A program made the position numbers and the translations under genes. Shown piece by piece: positions 54,901 to 64,000 of a stretch of 64,000 nucleotides of DNA. The notes beneath the pieces were generated by a model. The model saw only the letters and a list, made by a program, of their open reading frames with translations. It had not been told where the DNA came from and searched no databases. The stretch is from positions 107,859,762-107,923,761 of the forward strand of contig OY740769.1 of assembly GCA_963513935.1 (NCBI GenBank), given 5' to 3'. How positions within the stretch are numbered: position 1 is the stretch's first letter; each line of letters opens with the position of its first letter. The DNA is from Aphrophora alni. Taxonomy: Eukaryota; Arthropoda; Insecta; Hemiptera; Aphrophoridae.

Positions 54901-56728
54901 TTAGTAGAAATCATTATAATATTATGTTTAAGTTTTCTTAAATTTTGACTTTCCCAACGCCCTTTACAACGATCTTTATTCCACTAAAACCAGAAATAGT
55001 GATAAATTAGAAGTAGTTATGAGTTTTTAGTAAAACTTTTTAAATATTGCTAAATAAAAAAAAACCTTATTGAGGGAAAACACAGAATGAAAATAGATAC
55101 CCAAGAAAGTATAAAAAAGATCTTTTGGCAAGATCTTTCCTCAAATATAACAATGTGATTAATTGACTGTAATGATAATGCCCTACTAATCGTTATTTCA
55201 GTATTTCGTGAATAATTTTCCAATTAATATATCAATATATATTATTGTTTTTTAAATGATTTTCTTTTTCATGAAACTCGTACAATCAACTAATTCGGGT
55301 TTAGCACTGTCAAGTAAATTAAAAATATTGTATATATGGGCAGTTAGTTGGTGTTCCTTATATACCTGCTTTTTCGCTAAAAGGAAGTACAGAAGTAAAA
55401 TATAACTACATTTTTCCATTTTTATTAAAATCCTAAAGAAATATTTCACAAGCAATTTTTCTTTGTCCATTTCTAATGAAAAATAAAGGGACATAATAAT
55501 TAATCCTTAAATTACAATTTTTTCTCTTTAATAATTCTCCATAGTTTTCAACAATGGAGGGATATTTTAAGTTTTGTATAATACAGTTATTTTAAAAATA
55601 CTTCGTTTTGTCAATAAATTAACTGAACTAAACAATTTATTTGATCTCTGAACAACAGATTATGTTACAATATCATATTTAAACAACTTAAATATCATTC
55701 TCAGTTCACAAACTCTATTAGTTTAATTTCATAATTAATTTAGAAACGATTAATTTATAAGTGTCCGTATCTATAGAAACATTCAAAATTTTCAGTTACA
55801 TGCAATTAAATGTTTTGATTTAAACACTATTCTCATTACGTTAAATAATTGTTTGTGGTTGTTTTGTCTACATTTAAAAAATGACAGGTCAATCGCCATT
55901 ATGACATTGCTACATTACAAAATTCATTTTTGTTGGCTTTTTGGAGAATGGATTATATAATATTAATATTATCAATTATTATAATACATAGCATTTTGAT
56001 TTAGGTTAATCTTGTATGTTGTAGACAAATTACCAAGAAATTGTGTTTTTAGTTTGTTTTTTGATAACTTGGTTGTTCATTCACCTACAGGAAAAATCAA
56101 TTTGTTTTCTTGACAAGAGTGAAATCTTTTCTTTCAATTAAAACCCCTTCAATTGAAACCTTACATTCAACTGAAACTTTAAATATTAAAGTATTAGTAT
56201 ATAAATACTACTCCCGGCCAACCTACTGAACTAGGTAATGGGACTAAAGTACCACTACTAAGTAACTTGTTCTTTTTGTTTGTCTGATTTAGATGAAACT
56301 TAGATCAGCTCGGCACAAATAAATATAAATGAGATTGTGGTAAAAAGTGCACATATAAAAGTGATATTATTTTGAGAATAAAAAATATAAAAACACTTTT
56401 ACAAAGCTTACCTGTCTGAAGGAAAATTCGTAGATGGAGCTTTTGAAAAAAAAAAAGTGTATTGCTAATCAACAAATTTGAGGAACTAAGTACAACTGTA
56501 ATTAAAAAATATACGACAAATTTAAAATAGATAAAGATAATCTTTTGGACGTCTAAAAGAAAATAATTATTGAGTTATTTTTTAATATAATTGAATATTT
56601 GTCTCAAGCTACTAATATTAATTACACTATAAAATATCACAATACCTAACTAACACACTGTAAACAGACAGTTTTTAAAGTGATGTAAGGAATCCTTGTG
56701 TGTGGCTACTTCCTATATACTGTTTTTT
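51951..56728. other. AT-rich stretch, no gene seen
   Basis: 4.8 kb with no recognisable gene. The ORF 55252-55494 (minus) is low complexity. A TGACGTCA octamer occurs near 52573 without other regulatory context. Confidence 0.4.
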
Positions 56729-56733
56729 TATTA

Positions 56734-56766
<33 letters not shown>
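56729..56766 (+). repeat. (ATT)n microsatellite
   Basis: About 12 trinucleotide units with one interruption. Confidence 0.95.
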
Positions 56767-59700
56767 CCTGGACTAGTAATACAGATTGGTTAACAAATTC
56801 ACTGAAAGTTATTTGGTTGATTTTTGTTTAGTTTTCGTATTTTGGAATGAATTATCCACCTTGCACTAATCATAATTGAAACTACACACAATTATTTGTT
56901 TAAGACATTGAGACTAGTCAGCATATTTGAGTTTTTCTCTCTGAATAGCTATACTAGATTAACCAAGATTGCCAGAAGCATAAAGCTAATTTTAGATTTG
57001 CACTTGTCCCTCTAACGATAACCCTGAAGTTCAGAACATGTTACAAATTATCAGAGAAAGAATTCTTTTACATAGTTCTGTGTTTTCATTGTAAATGGTT
57101 TTTGTTGTTGGTAACCTTAATTTAGAGGCCTACTTTGTATTAAAACTTAATTCAAAAATAGTATTACAAGGCACTAATTTTAATTTTTATCAATTTTTCT
57201 CCACATTTGATAAAAAAAGCGTTGTTTTTTTCTGTTTTAGACATCCCAATTAAAATGATGGTTTTACACGACTGATATTATAATTTAAAATTTTGTAGTT
57301 ATTCCCTCAAAGATCCCGTTTTGGGGTTAAGGAAAAGTTTCTCTCTATAAAAGATATTATCAACTATAGTTATAATCATTTTTTAAAACATTCTTCTATT
57401 TATCACCTTAGAGTAGTTTTGGTACACCAGATATATGAAAAGTAAAATGTATTCCGTATATAATACTGTATACGATAGTGACTTTAATTCCTTCAAAAAC
57501 AACCAAAACATGAAAATACTTTGATACCTCTCGTTTCACTCAGAATGATTACGGTGGTTTAAATGTTAGCTCTAAACACTAAGTTTACACTTAAAGGTAT
57601 AAGTTACTTTTGTAACCAAATACAGGTATTCGGTTAACAGTTATATTTTCTCAAGTAACTGTGTTTATTACAAGAAGGTTATTAATTACAATGGTTTCAG
57701 AGAAGAGTGTAGTAAACACACATCACTTAAAGTTCATTACTTTAGATTGTCATTTAGAAAATTTAAAATTATTATTATTTTCCATTACGTTATACATATA
57801 TAAAGATTTGCCATTAAACATTATTAAACTAGTGATGTAATTACAAAATCGTTATTGTATTGTGTAATTAAATAAATTACTTGTATAAAATTTACTTAAA
57901 TTTAAATCTGAAGATTATAATATATAATTTTATAAATCAATTTCTTAAAATTAACGACTACATACACATTTACAATTGGATATTTGCTGTCAGCTGTAAT
58001 CACTGGTAAACACTGAACGTAATCATAAGTTTGTGGTTTTATTTAATACCGGCAACACCCATATAATTTCATTTCATCTTAAGTATAAGATAGTTTTTAC
58101 ATCGATATTTTATTATGTTGATAGATTATTATCAAATATATTTATTTATTTAAAACCTCCATTACAATTTTTAAACAACAACGTAAACTACTATAAATAA
58201 TAAATAAATCATAAAATAAATATGTGGTTTCTATTAGCTCAACACTAGGAATCGAAAAACGAAAAAACATTTAATTGAACTAATTCAGCAACTTATTTAC
58301 CAACAAAACGACGTTAAATTACATCATGTTCACTAGTTGTTCATGCAGAGTCTTAGCCGAAAAATGTAATATCCCAGAGATCTTAACATAAAACGTTATA
58401 TTAAATCATAAAAAATAAATATTTATTGCACGTAAAATGATATTTTAGAACCATTAAATATTTCTACACAGTAAAATTACTATAACTTAAATTGTACAAA
58501 CTATATCACTCAAAAATAATTTTAGAATCAGGGGGTTTAAAAACCACACTATACAAATCTTAAACGTCAACTTCAGATTTATTACTGATATTTATTTTTG
58601 AAACCAATATTCTTTTTTCACTCAATGAGTAATATAAGAAAACTTAGATTTTTATAATATTTATAAACGATTAAATAAGACATCAGTTGAAAATAGTGTA
58701 ATTAATTATTGTTATACATTATCTCATTAATAATCAATCCCGAACTATTCAAACTGTCTCTGGTACCACAGGAACATACAGGAAACAGGAACAGTACTGT
58801 GTAGATCCATTTGAAACCAAGTTTATTACAACACTGTTATGTAGATTAAGGTTACTTTAGATATTAGTTCTAGAGGATCGAGTTTCTCGTCACACTTCAG
58901 TGCACAGATGTACTTGTCACCTAAGATGACAATGGATAAATCATATTCGATTGTCGTCATAATTCAATGACTTGTTTCATCTTAGTACCTTTAGTAAGTT
59001 CAGTCCACAAATCAGTACGGGAAATCAAGTTGAAGAGACGTAGTGAAATATATTACAAACAATACTTCCCTCATTGTCAACAATATGTTAATAATTTTTA
59101 ACGGATTTCAGCTTTTACCGACTAAAAACATTAAAATTTAAAAAGTATATATTATTTTTTCTTCATAAATTATTGTATAGCCCAATTTTCGTTTGATTTT
59201 ATGGAATATAAATTCTAACTAGTTATTCATTTTTAGCTAATTTCGACTATGAATGAAGCATATATATTAGTCAAGTTGACACATATGATAATAAATGGCG
59301 GGGGGGGGGGATAAATTAATTCATAAGTGGAATTGAGTCTGAATTAAATTCAAAGACTCTTTATCTCCTAAAGCATCATTTGATCATTCAGGTAATTGAT
59401 TTATATTCAATATACTCATTGTGGGCTTCACATTTCAAAATAATAAATCTAATTATAAATTACTAATTTTATTGTTTAGATTATTAATCATATTTTAGAT
59501 AGATTAAACATTATTTTAACTAAGAAAAATCAGTTTATTTTAGGTACAAATTAGTTTTATGTTTCCAAGGATACACAATATTGCTGTTTAATTACATTTC
59601 ATTACAATAAACACATTTAACTTCACGAAAATTGAATTATAAATTCTGTATCCTAATAAAATACAAAATTATAAATAGACTTTTAATTAACGTAGTTTAT

Positions 59701-60639
59701 AACAATTTATTTACACTGATAACAGTTTCAAATATCTGAACACTCTATAATAAGGGAGTTAAGGGAAATCATTTTTATTTGTTTGTCAAGTGATACAATT
59801 AATTCGATGTGTCTCCTCCCCCCTCCCTCTCCCATAAGCATAATTTTGTAATATAACAACATGTTTGATAGTTTGTTAAGAATTATGATTTTCCTTCTTT
59901 TTTTTACAATGACACATTTTATGACCCCATTCATATAATATACGATTAAATGTAGTGATGGAGTTTATTGACTATATATAGTTTCATTTATAATTACTGA
60001 TAAAGAGTAACGGATAATAATTTTGACAAAATAAAATATAAATAATAAACTCTTGTTCAAATAATAAAATATAATTTCGTTTTCTGATTTACATTCGTTA
60101 TCAGAAAATAAATTAAATTTTAATATTTGAAGTGTCGTAGATAACTTATTGTGTGCACTATAATATTTGTATTTAACATATAATCTTTGGATAAGGAACT
60201 CATTTCATGTTACGTGTGACCACATGTTACTGTACCTTTATGTGATTAACATAATATCAGACTACACTTATATAGTGGTTGATGTCATGATTATATATCG
60301 GAATTTATAATAAAACCATTAATAGTATTTGATATATTAAATCCTTTACTAAAATAAAACCCACTCCTTTATTAGTTCAAGAGATTTGATTGTATGACAG
60401 TAATAAATCCAACTTTAATAGAATTTATTTACATTCAGTTTAAATCTAATCCGCCTACAATAGAACTTGAGTAGATTGGCAATGATTGATGCCCACTCTC
60501 GCTAATAGCTGCTAAATTATGCGTTACACAAACTTTACTACAAAATATGAACTACTAGGAGGTTGTTCAGATAATGTAGTTGTTTTTTTACAAATTATTA
60601 TTTCGCTTCAAAAATTAGTAAGCAAACTATTCTTCAATG
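56767..60639. other. AT-rich stretch with a G11 run
   Basis: A G11 run lies at 59300-59310. No gene found; the ORF 59728-59934 (minus) contains a G-rich low-complexity patch. Confidence 0.4.
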
Positions 60640-61480
60640 GCAATTTACTTTCATAATTATGGAAACATTACCAATAGTCAAGAAATTTGAAATTAAATTC
60701 TGTAACCTAATCAACTAAAACAAAATCCTAAAATGTAATGATGTAGTTTTTCATCTGGTTAAGTATTTTCATAATTTTTTGTATTAAATTATTTTTAATA
60801 GGCTATTATTGTTCCTCATCAACACCAACACTGTCAGTAATTCTTCTTTATCTTGTTTTCGTCGTTTTCTTCTATTACATCTTTTACGCGTTTAAGAAAT
60901 ATTAATATGTGTAAGGCCATCCTGATGTGGAACAATATAGAGAGAAATGAATTTATTATGAAAAGTAATAATAATAATAATAATAACAAAATATTCCTCA
61001 TTAGATTTAAACTAGAAAGACGTTTCAAAATTCAATGATGCACACGTTTTGAGTTTCTTAGGTTTAATGTTAATTTTCCGTATTTTTCAAAAGGTGTTAG
61101 CTAGGAATGTATAGGAAACGTGTTACAACTTTCTACAACAAGAAATATATAAATGGTAATAATATTGTAAGTAGGTAGATAATTATTATTGCCGCTTATA
61201 CTTTCTGAAAAACTGTATACCTGAGAAAAGTGTACGATTTCCAGGAATAAATACTCATATTTTAAATATACTAATAATTTAATTACGTATTTATAGAGAA
61301 TGGATATCCATTGTGCATTATTGACCTACGAGGGATCATATGAAATACTTTGCGATTGTATTGAACCTTATTAGGAATAGAATTCCAATAAATACTCCAC
61401 TTTAGCAGAGAATCATTATATTTCTTAGAGTTTTGTATTTTAGATATTGTTCTGTATCGCAATGTATTGTAAAATAAATG
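60640..61480 (+). repeat. Repeat W, copy 2 (diverged)
   Basis: Partner of 51180-51950. Contains an (AAT)n tract at 60967-60987, matching a shorter one in copy 1. Confidence 0.5.
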
Positions 61481-61636
61481 TAATAGAATATTATATTTAT
61501 GAATTGTATGCTATTAAATAAACGGTTTTAAACAACGCTTCTATTTTTATTTTTGTTAACACCTTACAGAGATAAAACTGATGACTATTGTTGGTATGGA
61601 GGGGAAAACATAGCAGTTATCATTGTCTTTAAAAAA

Positions 61637-61800
61637 ACATTAATTAGAGAATTAGAGACCCTCAGTCCTTGATTACACTAATAGTGTTATGATCGGAAGA
61701 TAACAAGAGTTGGTCAAAAGAACCGGATAAGAAAGATAAAAGATACGGATTTAATCCAAGACTAGGTGAAGAAAGATATAGCACCAACTAGGTGCCTCCA
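61637..61800 (+). repeat. Dispersed repeat R, copy R4
   Basis: Contains GATCGGAAGATAACAAGAG followed by AGATAAAAGATACGG and TAATCCAAGACTAGGTGAA. One frame reads RIRKIKDTDLIQD, matching the R3 peptide KMKERDLTQD. Confidence 0.6.
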
Positions 61801-62549
61801 ATTTACCAAACCCGTACACATTATTATATAAGTGAGTCTTCGAGAGTCAAATCTTTTTAAATATATACATAGACATTACAAACTGAATTGACTACAAAAT
61901 GGTCCCAAAATAGGTTAAATATTTAATCACATTTCACCATATATTGCAGTGTAAAATTAATTATATGTTGCACATATTTATGTGAAAACAACATTAGATT
62001 TGAAGACTGTATTTGAAGTAGATACCCTTCTAATCTTTAAAAAATATTTAATGTGATTAAATACTTCATAAGACCTCCTATAACTACATTCATCAAGTCT
62101 TCACTGAGTAAAGGCTAATAAAAAATCCTCACTGGTAGTTTTCATGGATTTTTAGATTTTCTTTCCCTCTTCCGCTATCAAAAATAACATTAGCTTTATA
62201 GAAATTTAAAAAAATATCAATTGGAAGTAGTTTTTATTTTTCTGTCAACATATTTTAAAATGTTTAATATTTTCACCAAAAACGTTTTACACAAAATCAC
62301 ATACACAACAAAACATAAATTTCAAAAATTGTTATTCGTCGGAAGAAATAAAAAAGGACGTATTGTTGTCAGGACACTTTACTCTAAAATGAACATGTGA
62401 TTAACTCTCATTTGAAATGCCCTGGCAATTATTTTATTTAAAAATATTTTTAATTTTATATATTGAATAATAAACAAAACAAATATTCTCTTATTTTTAT
62501 AATGAAATTAATCGAGAGAGTTTGGTATTGTACAGATTTACGTTGAATT
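61801..62549. other. AT-rich stretch, no gene seen
   Basis: No supported feature. Confidence 0.4.
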
Positions 62550-62700
62550 TGGATCAAGTTAATTAAAAACAGGACGGCTGACATCGATGTCAAAGGGTCT
62601 GATGTCTATGAGGAGGGATTTTTATACAACTGAAATATTGAAAGTTAAATTGACATTTTCAGTGCTTTTCCTGTTGTTCTAGATTTTTTGAGTGATTATG
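62550..62700 (+). repeat. Dispersed repeat S, copy S3
   Basis: Contains CAAGTTAATTAAAAACAGGA, CGGCTGACATCGATGTCAAA followed by GGGT, then a GAGGAG block and GAAAGTTAAATTGACA. It ends just before the SINE. Confidence 0.75.
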
Positions 62701-62731
62701 TGTTATTATTAATTACACTTGTTACACTATT

Positions 62732-63024
62732 AGATTCCTTGCTGGTCTAGTGTTTAGCGATCTAGCTTCACGAGTGAGAGGTACTGAATCCCGTACATTG
62801 AACCTCTTGAAGGGGAGGTTTCAACCCCCGTGAGGGGTCAAACGTTTATGGAATTGACCCAGCTTCCTGAGGAAAATTGGGAAGCTACAATCTGTAGTCT
62901 GGTTGCGATTGTTAGAACAACGTCGACGGGAATTTTGATGTGTTAACCACATACTACCATAGTAAAAAGCCGTCCAGGGGGCCAAAGTCCTTTACGGGAT
63001 GATAGCCCACGGATTAAAAAAAAA
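62732..63024 (+). mobile_element. tRNA-derived SINE
   Basis: The head TGGTCTAGTGTTTAGCGAT (62743-62761) is close to the D-arm/A box of a tRNA-Glu-like gene. GGTACTGAATCC (62780-62791) is a degraded B box at the right distance. A GC-richer body follows, then a tail with AAAGTCCTTTACGGGATGAT and a terminal A/T run near 63015-63030. Length of about 290 bp fits a SINE. No clear target duplication was found, and no other copy is in the window. Confidence 0.7.
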
Positions 63025-63379
63025 ATTTTTTTATACTATTAAAACCATACTTTTCCTTATTTTATGTATTAAATTGTCTTATTATATAAATTATACATTT
63101 CATTGTTATTCATTTTTTAAATTAATATGCAATGAAAAATAGAAGCACTTCATGATCACAAACTTTTCAACATAATGATAAGAACTTTAAAAGAAATCTT
63201 TAATATTTTTTAATTTCAATCCTATCGAACACCAAATGATGACACACAAATATCAGCACAATCGATCATTTTGTCTCTTCAGATGGACTGACTGAACAGA
63301 ATTTCCACATGCTCATACTAATTTTTTGTTTGTTTCATTGTTGTATAAAAGGAAAAATAAAGAATAGACCATAAAATAA
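63025..63379. other. AT-rich stretch, no gene seen
   Basis: No supported feature. Confidence 0.4.
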
Positions 63380-63510
63380 AGACTCCCTTCTCTTTGAGTA
63401 ATCTAATAGCATCAGGGTCGGAAGAAAACAAGGGATAGTAAAGGGAAACCAGATATAAAAAATCAAAGAGAGCAATATAACCAAAAACTACATGATAAAA
63501 AGATGTAGAT
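63380..63510 (+). repeat. Dispersed repeat R, copy R5
   Basis: AAAGACTCCCTTCTC, then AATCTAATAGCATCAGGGTC, GGAAGAAAACAAGGGATAGT and AAAACTACATGATAAAAAG. One frame reads KQGIVKGNQI, stop, KIKESNITKNYM, in register with the R3 and R4 peptides. Confidence 0.65.
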
Positions 63511-64000
63511 GTATTTAAAAATCTCTCTTGATAGCCACAATTTCGTTCTTAAACACTGAACAAACTAAAAAATCTTCCAAATTAACTTTATAGAAAAAAT
63601 CAAGTCTCTTAATGAAACCTACATTTAAAAAATTATATTACTCAATAATTCGATTTGTTATAAATTTTATAGTACAGTATACTTAGTAAAAATAAGTATA
63701 TTTTATATCTTATATTTGAGTTTAAGAGGATTACACATTATAATTAATTAATGCATTAGTTGCTTTGCACAAAATTAATGTATTTAGCAAACGTAATCCA
63801 ATGTTTTAATGGTGAACTAAAAGCACACCCGTTGATCACGCAAATGACGTATAGCGTATATTTAAAATCAAGGATATAGTTTCAAAATTTACCTTCATTT
63901 AAAGTTTTAAAGTAATATGATTTTCTACCAATATTACACTTTTTTAATGCAGATGGACTTCCACCACTATGTTTGTATTAGCTGTTGATCATTTGGTGTT
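63511..64000. other. AT-rich stretch, no gene seen
   Basis: No supported feature to the window end. Confidence 0.4.

Overview
This window looks like non-coding, repeat-laden DNA from an invertebrate animal, possibly an arthropod. The evidence is very high AT content (by eye about 70%), long pure microsatellites, a tRNA-derived SINE, a Penelope-like retroelement, many foldback elements, and no intact gene with a conserved product. I cannot name the species. The long reading frames are mostly simple repeats read through: (CT)n gives poly-SL, (GA)n poly-RE, (TA)n poly-IY, and the 17-bp minisatellite a 17-residue repeat.

Layout. 2.3-3.4 kb: a decayed protein-coding sequence on the minus strand, unrecognised, broken over several frames. 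A 155-bp piece of it recurs unchanged at 15.46 kb, fused there to a fragment of the foldback element at 26.6 kb. 4.8 and 12.2 kb: (CT)n and (GA)n tracts. 10.5-10.76 kb: a purine-rich segment that could be a first exon, with low support. 20.4, 30.5 and 31.4 kb: three short palindromic elements whose arms carry a hammerhead-ribozyme-like core. 20.95-21.2 kb: a coding-like island open in three frames. 21.9-25.3 kb: a 250-bp inverted-repeat pair around 2.9 kb. 26.6-27.4 kb: a nested foldback cluster with mariner-like ends. 34.66-35.35 kb: a 17-bp minisatellite with higher-order structure. 36.4-36.8 kb: a degenerate 132-141 bp tandem array. 43.5-44.7 kb: a Penelope-like element in two head-to-head pieces (reverse transcriptase C-terminal part on plus, GIY-YIG part on minus) with a hammerhead-like motif in its 3' region. 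44.7-46.7 kb: an inverted pair of another repeat family. 48.7-49.2 kb: a GC-rich island with coding-like frames on both strands. 62.7-63.0 kb: a tRNA-related SINE.

Two further dispersed families were recognised by comparing the window with itself. One ('R', five copies) shows conserved coding-like residues. The other ('S', four copies) is about 200 bp with no evident coding. The most interesting signal is the recurrence of one small fold, CUGANGA-U-stem-GAAAC followed by a short gap and a GU-containing triplet, in a Penelope-like element and in three unrelated-looking palindromes. This suggests a family of self-cleaving, Penelope-related non-autonomous elements.
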